A program made the position numbers and the translations under genes. From CAZJGF01 sp964545665 (GTDB taxonomy: Bacteria > Chloroflexota > Dehalococcoidia > GIF9 > AB-539-J10), in assembly GCA_964545665.1 (NCBI GenBank), contig CAZJGF010000041.1, positions 1 through 13,557 on the forward strand: a DNA stretch of 13,557 nt, in the 5' to 3' direction. Shown here one piece after another: positions 1 to 6,020 of this stretch (positions are counted from its first letter, which is position 1; each line of letters opens with the position of its first letter). The notes beneath the pieces are model-generated. The model was not told the origin of the DNA and made no database searches. It worked only from the letters and a program-made list of their open reading frames with translations.

Positions 1-1
1 G

Positions 2-62
2 AACCCAGGAGGTTAACCCTCATAGTCACATTTCTTATGAGGCAACAACCTGAAGCTGGGTT
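2..62. repeat. Nested three-part inverted repeat (long imperfect hairpin)
   Basis: Three collinear stems nest inside one another. AACCCAG (2-8) pairs with CTGGGTT (56-62). AGGTT (10-14) pairs with AACCT (47-51). CCTCATA (18-24) pairs with TATGAGG (36-42) around an 11-base loop. That gives 19 base pairs within 61 bases. No T-run follows on either strand, so it is not a standard factor-independent terminator. It could be a structured RNA, a small mobile-element end or a processing site; the sequence does not decide. Confidence 0.55.
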
Positions 63-142
63 ACCTACTTAGATAATTTGACACGTACCTTTTTTGTTAG
101 CTCCAACGTAGAATGATACCCTAATCCACAAGCGAAAAATGA

Positions 143-185
143 TACCTTGACGATCCTCAAGGTAGCCTCCCTTGAGAAAGGAGGC
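143..185. repeat. Two abutting hairpins with a mutually exclusive alternative
   Basis: TACCTTGA (143-150) pairs with TCAAGGTA (157-164) as an 8 bp stem with a 6-base loop. Immediately next, GCCTCC (165-170) pairs with GGAGGC (180-185), extended by TT/AA past one mismatch. A competing stem, CTCAAGG (156-162) with CCTTGAG (170-176), would disrupt both. TACCTTG recurs at 188-194, up to the GTG of the small frame at 194, and could also pair with 158-164. The layout resembles an attenuator-like switch, but no T-tract follows and function is inference. Confidence 0.45.
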
Positions 186-193
186 ATTACCTT

Positions 194-454
194 GTGGACG
201 AGGTAGACATGCCAGAGTCGCTGCAAAGACACAGGATGCTTACGCTGGTCATGGGGAAGCAAACAACCAACGAGGAGTCAGCCGGATACCTAGAGTTCTC
301 CTACTCTGGCACAAACGAGCTAGTTAGGCGGCTCAGATCAATTGAAGGAAGAGCCATGATATTATTTCAGCCTTGGGGCAAGACGAGCTGCCTCCATCGT
401 CTATGTTCACGAATTGATGCGGCTAGCCAAGCCAATGTGCTAGGATACCTATGA
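194..454 (+). CDS. Unassigned 86-codon reading frame upstream of ksgA (doubtful)
   Basis: This frame begins with GTG at 194 (an ATG lies in frame at 209) and ends in TGA at 452-454. That stop overlaps the ATG of ksgA as ATGA, the arrangement seen in translationally coupled genes. The translation has no signal peptide, no membrane segment and no family motif that I recognise, and its composition (many Arg, Ser, Cys, no ordered core) is not convincingly protein-like. No clear Shine-Dalgarno sequence precedes either start. The ATGA overlap is the only positive argument. It may be a leader frame or chance. Confidence 0.2.
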   Translation: MDEVDMPESLQRHRMLTLVMGKQTTNEESAGYLEFSYSGTNELVRRLRSIEGRAMILFQPWGKTSCLHRLCSRIDAASQANVLGYL

Positions 455-1332
455 CGAGAGTAGACATGAACACCGGAGCCCTGTATCAGGTTAAAGCTTC
501 GCTTCATCAGTTCAACCTTAGAGCAAAAAAAAAGTTGGGACAGCATTTCTTGGTTGACGAAGACGTGTTGCAACGCATTATATCCACTGCTGAGCTTGAC
601 CATGAAGATACTGTAATTGAAGTAGGTCCTGGATTAGGCGTGTTAACCAAAAGATTGGCTGAGCAAGTAGCTACGGTCATTGCTGTTGAGCTTGATTCCA
701 GGTTGGCTAGTATACTGAGGAAAATACTATCTCCCTTTCCTAACGTCAAGATTATCCATGCTGACATACTCAAGATTGCTCCACAGCAACTTCTGGAGGA
801 CTATTCAGCTTTCCCTAAGCGCGCCCAAGGATATAAAGTAGTGGCTAACCTTCCTTACTATATTACCTCACCGGTATTGCGCCAATTTTTGCAAGCTGAT
901 GCCAAACCTTCACTCATAGTAGTGATGGTGCAAAAGGAAGTTGGCGAGGCTATAGCTGCTATACCCGGTAATATGAGCTTGATCAGCGTTATGACTCAAT
1001 TCCATGCTAGACCAACTATTGTAAGCTACGTGCCAGCGAGAAGTTTCTATCCCTCGCCGAAAGTAGATTCTCTTATTTTGCGGCTTGATGTTTACCCCAA
1101 ACCAGCTATTCAGGTTTCCGACCCCGATAGTTTTTTCAGTATAGTCAACTGTGGCTTCAGCTCGCCTCGTAAACAGCTCCGTAACTCCTTATCTCAGGCT
1201 TTGCGAATACCACCCAGCCAGATTGCTTTGTCGCTAGAAAAGGCTGGCATAGAAGCTAAACGGCGGGCTGAAACCCTCAGTCTAGAGGAATGGAAAGAAC
1301 TATGGGAAGTCCTAGCCCCTCTAAAGGGATAA
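451..1332 (+). CDS. rsmA: 16S rRNA (adenine1518-N6/adenine1519-N6)-dimethyltransferase
   Basis: RsmA/KsgA transfers four methyl groups from S-adenosylmethionine to two adjacent adenines near the 3' end of 16S rRNA during late 30S assembly in the cytoplasm. The 293-residue protein shows the family entry motif KKLGQHFLVD (27-36), the SAM-binding glycine motif EVGPGLG (57-63), the acidic end of strand 2 (VELD, 79-82) and the catalytic NLPYYITSP block (133-141). It also has the C-terminal FYPSPKVDS and SSPRKQLRNSL stretches typical of the family. Length is slightly above the usual 260-290. The start at 451 overlaps the stop of a doubtful small frame (ATGA). An in-frame ATG at 466 is an alternative, as neither has a strong Shine-Dalgarno. 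ispE follows after four bases, so the two are very likely co-transcribed. Confidence 0.96.
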   Translation: MTRVDMNTGALYQVKASLHQFNLRAKKKLGQHFLVDEDVLQRIISTAELDHEDTVIEVGPGLGVLTKRLAEQVATVIAVELDSRLASILRKILSPFPNVKIIHADILKIAPQQLLEDYSAFPKRAQGYKVVANLPYYITSPVLRQFLQADAKPSLIVVMVQKEVGEAIAAIPGNMSLISVMTQFHARPTIVSYVPARSFYPSPKVDSLILRLDVYPKPAIQVSDPDSFFSIVNCGFSSPRKQLRNSLSQALRIPPSQIALSLEKAGIEAKRRAETLSLEEWKELWEVLAPLKG

Positions 1333-1336
1333 TGCC

Positions 1337-2188
1337 ATGCTGACTGTTTATGCCCCGGCGAAAGTAAACCTTGTTCTCGAGGTGTTGGGAGAATATGACA
1401 ATTCTCACCAAATCTCCAGCATTCTCCAAACAATAGATCTATGCGATGTGCTTAATTTCAAGCTGGCTGAGCAAATTTCTCTTAAGTGCAGTGAGCCAAG
1501 CTTGGAAGACAACAACCTAGTAACAGAGGCTGCCATCCTTCTCAAGAAAGCGATCGGATATGACAAAGGGGCACAAATCGAACTACATAAGCATATACCG
1601 TGGGGAATAGGCCTGGGAGGTGGCAGCAGCGATGCTGCTAGCGCACTTTTAGCTCTTACCAAGCTTTGGAAGCTGACCCTACCGGTTTCAGAGCTACTAC
1701 GTTTAGCGTCGAAACTAGGCTCAGATGTTCCCTTCTTCATATACGGCGGCACAGCCCTAATAGAGGGAACAGGAGAAAAGGTGACCCCCTTACCACCTTC
1801 ATCCCCAACTTACTTTGTCTTGTTGGTGCCACCGCTGGCCAAGATTCCTGGCAAGACAAGAAGACTGTACAGCAAACTGAACGCTGGTCATTTTACTAAG
1901 GGAGAACTCATTCATGCAGCCTTGCTAGTTCTAAGGAGGGAAGAAACCATTCCCCCCGCTCTCATGTTCAATACTTTTGAGAAAGTAGCTTTCGATTTCT
2001 TTCCCAAACTTAATGAATATAAAAGGAAGTTTGAGGAGGTGGGAGCATCAAAGGTTTGCCTGGCCGGCTCTGGGCCATGCCTTTTTGCTCCTATCCGTGA
2101 GAAAGAGAAAGCTAAGAAGTTATATTTGCGCCTGAAGAACCAGGGGCTGGAATGCTATTTATCAGCCTCCCTACCCAAGGGTACCTAG
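1337..2188 (+). CDS. ispE: 4-diphosphocytidyl-2-C-methyl-D-erythritol kinase
   Basis: IspE phosphorylates the 2-hydroxyl of CDP-methylerythritol with ATP in the non-mevalonate (MEP) route to isoprenoid precursors. The 283-residue protein is a GHMP kinase. It has the N-terminal PAKVNLVLEV motif (7-16) with catalytic Lys9, the glycine-rich ATP loop GIGLGGGSSDAA (90-101), catalytic Asp130 in GSDVPFF, and the C-terminal LAGSGPCLFA motif. The substrate segment usually reads DGYH but is DNSH here (21-24). The His is retained, while the Tyr that packs on the cytosine in the E. coli enzyme (Tyr25) is Ser. The start ATG follows the ksgA stop by four bases, and AAAGGGA inside the ksgA end serves as ribosome binding site. 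Identity is secure from the motifs and the genomic pairing with ksgA. Confidence 0.94.
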   Translation: MLTVYAPAKVNLVLEVLGEYDNSHQISSILQTIDLCDVLNFKLAEQISLKCSEPSLEDNNLVTEAAILLKKAIGYDKGAQIELHKHIPWGIGLGGGSSDAASALLALTKLWKLTLPVSELLRLASKLGSDVPFFIYGGTALIEGTGEKVTPLPPSSPTYFVLLVPPLAKIPGKTRRLYSKLNAGHFTKGELIHAALLVLRREETIPPALMFNTFEKVAFDFFPKLNEYKRKFEEVGASKVCLAGSGPCLFAPIREKEKAKKLYLRLKNQGLECYLSASLPKGT

Positions 2189-2201
2189 CTGGCTGGCTCA
2201 T

Positions 2202-2480
2202 ATGCTAGCAAAAGGAGAGACGAATATCAGAATTATCTCACGGCTGATTTTACTCTGGAGGGCTTTTTCGATACAAACGAAGCGATATGGGCTGTTGGCT
2301 ATTCCACTTTTATCCCTTGAGCCCGTTATGCCCGCTGACATAGCTGGACTAATTGCTGGAGCGTCAAGAATACCACTATGGGAGTTCTTGTTGCCCTGTT
2401 GGGCAGGGAAATTCCCTGAATATATTTTATTCTGTTATTTCGGTCCCGAAATCTTCCACCTGTGCTCTTCATTGTTTTAG
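2202..2480 (+). pseudogene. C-terminal fragment of a VTT/DedA-type membrane protein (probable remnant)
   Basis: The 92-codon frame directly after ispE reads like the second half of a VTT-domain (SNARE-associated/DedA-type) inner-membrane protein. It has KRYGLLAIPLLSLEP, then PADIAGLIAGASRIPLWEFL, then a CWAGKFPEYILFCYFG stretch. This matches the family pattern of a 'RYG' helix, D-x-AG...AG...R-x-P, and GK before the last membrane helix. Family members are usually about 150-220 residues, so the N-terminal half is missing; upstream sequence is intact ispE. The ATG at 2202 has no Shine-Dalgarno. The 3' end overlaps the convergent cca stop by 12 bases. I read it as a deletion remnant fused against ispE. 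A functional mini-protein cannot be excluded. The family assignment is from memory of its sequence pattern. Confidence 0.45.
2404..2435 (+). terminator. Possible terminator of the ksgA-ispE transcript
   Basis: CAGGG (2404-2408) and CCCTG (2414-2418) form a 5 bp stem, 7 bp if the AA/TT of the loop is counted, followed by a T-rich run (AATATATTTTATTCTG). A second perfect inverted repeat, ATTTCGG/CCGAAAT, lies at 2437-2452. Both sit just before the convergent cca stop, where a terminator is expected. They fall inside the VTT-like frame, which weakens that frame as an active gene or the terminator as real. The stem is short, so confidence is low. Confidence 0.35.
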
Positions 2481-3773
2481 TGATAGAGCCAGTTTCTCCT
2501 CGTCTGCCTTAGTCTTGACTTCCCCATTCAATTTGGCCTTATGTAATACTTGGAGGATTTTCCCTAACTCTGGTCCAGCAGGAATGCCCAGCCCTTTCAG
2601 CTTTTCCCCATTAAGGGAAGTTTTCACATAGCGTAATTTGCTCAGAAATAGCTCGAGGTTGAAACACACTACCGAGGATTCCGCCGCTATAGCATTGGCT
2701 TGAATAGCCAGCGGGTTATATTCATGAAGCAAGCAATAAACTTCACTGTGCTTCACGGTCGGCTTGGCCAACAGAGAAAGCTGGCTCCTTAAGCGAAGCG
2801 TGTGATGCAATGTGCAAGCTAGCTTTTTGGGTAAATTAAGGCGGTGAATAAGTCGCTCATTCTCCTCTTCGCTGAGACGGTAAGCAAGTAGACATAGATA
2901 AAGCAAGTGAAGCTGTCCAGGCTGATTGAGTTTGCGCGCCTTATCAAATTTCCCAGTTAACCAGCCATTGTAGTTGAGGCAGGGACTTATTTCTTGCAGC
3001 ACTCCCAGCTGGTCCAGTCGCTCGATAGCATGTTCTGGGTACTTCTCCCTAAGAATTAGCTCTAACTCATGCCTTATACGGTCAGCACTTATAGTCCGTA
3101 GCATAGGGATATCTCGCTTAAGCAGTTGAGCCGTTTGTGTCTCGAGTTTGAAATTCAGCCGTTGCTCATAGCGGACAGCCCTCAAAATTCTGGTCGCATC
3201 GTCCTGGAAACTTCTGGTATGCAATACACGAATAAACCGGTGCTCCAGATCGCTCTTACCGTGATAAGGGTCAATGACTTCTCCATAGTTGTCTGGTGCC
3301 ACGGAAATAGCCATCGCATTTATGGAGAAATCTCTGCGGAAGAGGTCATCGTCTAGGATGCCAGGCGTGACCCTCGGTAGTGCACCAGGCTTGGCATAAG
3401 TTTCTCCTCTAGCGGTAGCCATATCTAGAGTGAAATCGCCACAGCTCAGTTTAGCGGTGCCGAAGCGAGGATGTGTAATCAACTTTATCGTCCTAGTTTT
3501 GGCTATCTGCTGGGCCAATCCTATCGCGTCACCTTCAACTACCAAATCTAGATCGAAGTTAGGGTAACCTAGAAGCAAGTCTCGTACCACACCACCAACC
3601 AGATATGCCCTCTGCCCGAGCTGGCCAGCTTCTTTGCTGATGCTTGTAACCAGTTCTAGAACCTGGCCAGGCAAATATTGCTCAACCTTTGCAGCTAGGT
3701 TCATTTCCTCCCTTTTTTCAGCTAATTCAAATTCCATTACGATAATATCATAATATCCTGCCATTTTCTCCAT
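2469..3773 (-). CDS. cca: CCA tRNA nucleotidyltransferase / poly(A) polymerase family protein
   Basis: Members of this class II nucleotidyltransferase family add CCA, or only part of it, to tRNA 3' ends; some are poly(A) polymerases. The protein has the head-domain signature AYLVGGVVRDLLLG with GGVVRD at 60-65, the metal-binding DLD pair (74-76), and the RRDFSINAMA motif (146-155). These are followed by the DP..GK.DL...F.RVLH and DDATRILRAVRYE blocks. The C-terminus carries a GLGIPAGPELGKIL..L..AKLNGEV..K.DE motif common in bacterial CCA/A-adding enzymes. CCA addition and A-only addition cannot be told apart by eye. The frame is open further up to 3944 but would run into the divergent mutase gene. 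I chose ATG 3773 because AGGTGG precedes it by five bases; ATG 3764 and ATG 3704 (preceded closely by GGGAGGAA) are alternatives. The gene is convergent to ispE and head-to-head with the mutase operon. Confidence 0.9.
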   Translation of the reverse strand: MEKMAGYYDIIVMEFELAEKREEMNLAAKVEQYLPGQVLELVTSISKEAGQLGQRAYLVGGVVRDLLLGYPNFDLDLVVEGDAIGLAQQIAKTRTIKLITHPRFGTAKLSCGDFTLDMATARGETYAKPGALPRVTPGILDDDLFRRDFSINAMAISVAPDNYGEVIDPYHGKSDLEHRFIRVLHTRSFQDDATRILRAVRYEQRLNFKLETQTAQLLKRDIPMLRTISADRIRHELELILREKYPEHAIERLDQLGVLQEISPCLNYNGWLTGKFDKARKLNQPGQLHLLYLCLLAYRLSEEENERLIHRLNLPKKLACTLHHTLRLRSQLSLLAKPTVKHSEVYCLLHEYNPLAIQANAIAAESSVVCFNLELFLSKLRYVKTSLNGEKLKGLGIPAGPELGKILQVLHKAKLNGEVKTKADEEKLALSLKQ

Positions 3774-3796
3774 ACCTGCCACCTGGCTCCAAACGT

Positions 3797-3825
3797 TTGA
3801 CTTCGCCCTTAGCCTCAGATACACT
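3797..3825 (+). promoter_or_regulatory. Sigma70-type promoter for the mutase operon
   Basis: TTGACT (3797-3802, five of six consensus bases) and TACACT (3820-3825, four of six) are separated by exactly 17 bases. They lie in the 97-base gap between the divergent cca and mutase genes. Transcription would start near 3832, giving a leader of about 40 bases before the ATG at 3871. There is no room for a cobalamin riboswitch in that leader. Read from sequence; not shown experimentally. Confidence 0.55.
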
Positions 3826-3870
3826 TCTCTGCTGAAGTTAAATAACTTGCCATTTGCTAAGGGGGAGGTT

Positions 3871-5553
3871 ATGTTTACACAGGAGACTTTAAGGCAGGTA
3901 CACGAAGGCAGGCGGCAGTGGGAAACAGAGGTGGAGAAGACCATTGAGCAGAAACCTGAAAGGAAGCGAAGATTCTCTACCGTTTCCGATCTGGAAATAG
4001 AGAGAATCTATACTCCGGAAGATATCTTGGACTTGGATTTCGCCCGGGATGTTGGCTATCCTGGCACCTTCCCCTTTACTAGGGGATGTCAGCCTACCAT
4101 GTATCGAGGGAGGGAGTGGACCTTTCGTATGTTCTCTGGAATGGGTAGTGCCGCTGATACCAATAAACGATGGCACCTCTTGCTAAATCAGGGTGAGACG
4201 GGATTAAGCACTGCCTTCGACTTCCCCACCTTGATGGGCTACGATACCGATTCCCCTAAAGCTACAGGTGAGTGTGGAAAGTGTGGTGTGGCAATTGATA
4301 CCTTGAGAGATTTCCAAACCCTGACCGATGGGATTCCGCTCGACAAAGTCACCACTTCCATGACCATCAATCCTCCAGCGCCTATACTCTGGGCTATGTA
4401 TTTGGTTGTGGCCCAAAAAGAGGGGATAAGCTGGGATAAGATTGGAGGAACAATCCAAAACGATATGCTTAAGGAATTCATTGCTCAGAAAACGCTAATG
4501 CTTCCACCTGAGCCATCGGTTAGACTGATAAGCGACACTATCGAATTCGGCACTAAGTATGTTCCAAGCTGGAATACTATAAGCATCAGCGGCTACCATA
4601 TTCGTGAAGCAGGTTCTACCGCTGCTCAGGAATTGGCTTTCACCTTGGCTGACGGAATAGCATATGTGCAGGACGTCATTGAGAGGAAGCACCTGGATGT
4701 TGACTCGTTTGCTCCTCGTCTCTCCTTTTTCTTTAACTCCCATCTTGATTTCTTTGAGGAGCTTGCCAAATTCAGGGCTTCAAGAAGGATGTGGGCCAAA
4801 ATTATGAGGGATCGGTTTAGGGCCAAGAACCATCGTTCTTGGTGGATGAGGTTTCATACTCAAACTGCGGGTTGCTCGCTCGTTGCTCAACAGCCCTATA
4901 ACAACATCATCAGAACTACCACCGAGGCTCTGGCAGCGGTTCTAGGTGGGACACAATCCCTCCATACCAACTCCTTGGATGAGACGCTAGCCTTGCCTTC
5001 CGAGTTCGCTGCCACTATCGCGCTCCGCACTCAGCAGATTATCGCCGATGAAACAGGCGTTACCAACACAATAGACCCACTGGCGGGCTCTTATTTCGTA
5101 GAATCCCTCACCAACCAGATAGAGGAGATAGCTTGGGAATACATCAATAAGATAGATCATATGGGAGGCATGCTTGTTGCTATCGAGAGGGGTTTCCCTC
5201 AAAGCGAGATTGCTGATGCTGCCTATCATTATCAGCAGCAAATAGAAGAGGGAGAAAAGGTCGTGGTAGGAATGAATAAATATTCTACTGGTGAACAAAT
5301 CTATCCCCCACTAATACAAATATCTGATAAGTTGGAACAGGAGCAAATTGCCAGAACAAATGAGACAAAAAGAACGAGAGATAATCGAAGAGTGATCCAG
5401 ACATTGAATGATCTTCGTGCTGCCTCTAAAACTGATAAGAACCTGATGCCTTATGTCATAGAGGCAGTAAAGGAATGTGCCACAGAGCAGGAGATTTGTG
5501 ATGTATGGAGAGACGTCTTTGGAGAATACCGCGAGTCATCTGTCCGCCTTTAG
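3871..5553 (+). CDS. B12-dependent acyl-CoA mutase large subunit, isobutyryl-CoA mutase-like
   Basis: This is the catalytic barrel subunit of an adenosylcobalamin-dependent CoA-carbonyl mutase, about 560 residues, with the B12 domain supplied by the next gene. Family hallmarks are PFTRGCQPTMYRGREWT (68-84), GLSTAFDFPT (111-120), TIQNDMLKEF (194-203), SISGYHIREAG (238-248) with Tyr242-His243, and GGTQSLHTNSLDE. Numbering runs one below the Propionibacterium methylmalonyl-CoA mutase, so Tyr89 and Arg207 of that enzyme, which hold the methylmalonyl carboxylate, fall on Phe88 (codon 4132-4134) and Gln206 (4486-4488). Phe plus Gln is the isobutyryl-CoA mutase pattern; hydroxyisobutyryl-CoA mutase has Ile plus Gln. 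It probably interconverts isobutyryl-CoA and butyryl-CoA rather than methylmalonyl-CoA and succinyl-CoA. Start: ATG 3871 sits just behind GGGGGAGG; an in-frame TTG at 3847 is less likely. General annotation would say methylmalonyl-CoA mutase. Confidence 0.88.
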   Translation: MFTQETLRQVHEGRRQWETEVEKTIEQKPERKRRFSTVSDLEIERIYTPEDILDLDFARDVGYPGTFPFTRGCQPTMYRGREWTFRMFSGMGSAADTNKRWHLLLNQGETGLSTAFDFPTLMGYDTDSPKATGECGKCGVAIDTLRDFQTLTDGIPLDKVTTSMTINPPAPILWAMYLVVAQKEGISWDKIGGTIQNDMLKEFIAQKTLMLPPEPSVRLISDTIEFGTKYVPSWNTISISGYHIREAGSTAAQELAFTLADGIAYVQDVIERKHLDVDSFAPRLSFFFNSHLDFFEELAKFRASRRMWAKIMRDRFRAKNHRSWWMRFHTQTAGCSLVAQQPYNNIIRTTTEALAAVLGGTQSLHTNSLDETLALPSEFAATIALRTQQIIADETGVTNTIDPLAGSYFVESLTNQIEEIAWEYINKIDHMGGMLVAIERGFPQSEIADAAYHYQQQIEEGEKVVVGMNKYSTGEQIYPPLIQISDKLEQEQIARTNETKRTRDNRRVIQTLNDLRAASKTDKNLMPYVIEAVKECATEQEICDVWRDVFGEYRESSVRL

Positions 5554-5569
5554 GAGGAGTAGATGAGCA

Positions 5570-6007
5570 ATGTCACTGCGAGCGAAGCAATCGGCGAGAA
5601 AGATTAGGATCCTAATTGCCAAGCCGGGGCTTGATGGCCATGACCGAGGAGCGAAGATTATAGCTCGGGCCTATAGGGATGCAGGGTTTGAAGTGGTCTA
5701 TAGTGGTCTACACCAGACACCAGAACAAATTGTCAACACAGCTTTACAAGAAGATGTCGACCTAATCGGGTTGAGTTGCCTTTCTGGAGCTCATATGTAT
5801 CTACTTCCACAAGTAGTCGAGCTATTGAAGGAGAACAAGGCAGACGATATAACAGTTGTGGGTGGTGGTATTATCCCTGAAGATGATGTTCTGAAACTCA
5901 AGACAGCCGGCATCAAAGAAGTATTCTTACCGGGCACATCGCTCAGTGAAATAGTAGATTGGACAAGAGCTAATGTGAAACCTCACCACTATGCAGAAAG
6001 AGAGTGA
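5570..6007 (+). CDS. B12-binding small subunit of the acyl-CoA mutase
   Basis: This 145-residue protein is the separate cobalamin-binding domain that completes the mutase encoded upstream. It carries the base-off/His-on signature: DGHDRG with Asp22, axial ligand His24 and Gly27, then SCL (69-71) for the SxL element, and GGG (98-100) followed by IIPEDD. The core starts at KIRILIAKPGLDGHDRG (11-27). The first ten residues, MSLRAKQSAR, are largely encoded by a dispersed repeat and are probably not ancestral. The ribosome binding site GGAGG (5553-5557), overlapping the mutase stop, is ideally spaced for an out-of-frame ATG at 5563, which opens only 14 codons. The in-frame ATG at 5570 is 12 bases from it. 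The gap to the large subunit is 16 bases, and one operon is clear. Confidence 0.92.
   Translation: MSLRAKQSARKIRILIAKPGLDGHDRGAKIIARAYRDAGFEVVYSGLHQTPEQIVNTALQEDVDLIGLSCLSGAHMYLLPQVVELLKENKADDITVVGGGIIPEDDVLKLKTAGIKEVFLPGTSLSEIVDWTRANVKPHHYAERE
5573..5592. repeat. Copy of a dispersed 'TGCGAGCGAAGCAATC' repeat at a gene start
   Basis: The bases TGCGAGCGAAGCAATC with preceding TCAC match the core of a short repeat that I know as widespread in Dehalococcoidia and some other bacterial genomes, usually intergenic, whose chance translations read 'SLRAKQS' or 'ASEAI'. Here it spans codons 2-8 of the B12-binding subunit. Only one copy is in this window, so its repeat nature rests on recall, not on a comparison within this sequence. 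Confidence 0.55.
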
Positions 6008-6020
6008 AGAAGGGCTTCCA

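Larger units (their letters stand above)
1..193. other. Non-coding leader region with inverted repeats
   Basis: No recognisable gene is seen here. A short frame open to the left edge ends with TAG at 70-72; it is only 23 codons long and is not recognised. The stretch holds two sets of stem-forming inverted repeats (2-62 and 143-185) and a nine-base direct repeat AATGATACC at 112-120 and 138-146. A perfect TTGACA (78-83) has no -10 element at normal spacing, and a good TAGAAT (109-114) lies 25 bases beyond it, so no promoter is called. Confidence 0.5.

Noticed and set aside
1..72. C-terminal end of an upstream gene in the frame ending TAG at 70-72.
   Set aside because: Only 23 codons, unrecognised, and almost wholly covered by the nested inverted repeat at 2-62.
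78..114. Sigma70 promoter from TTGACA (78-83) and TAGAAT (109-114) for ksgA.
   Set aside because: The elements are 25 bases apart, outside the usable spacing, and neither has a proper partner at 16-18 bases.
78..190. Possible insertion-sequence end: TTGACA near direct repeats AATGATACC (112-120, 138-146), reminiscent of multi-repeat IS21-type ends.
   Set aside because: No transposase remnant, no second end and no target duplication are visible, and the repeats lie on the wrong side of the putative terminal TGACA.
3774..3944. Longer cca protein starting at 3944.
   Set aside because: The extra 57 residues look unlike the family N-terminus and overlap the mutase start and its promoter on the other strand.
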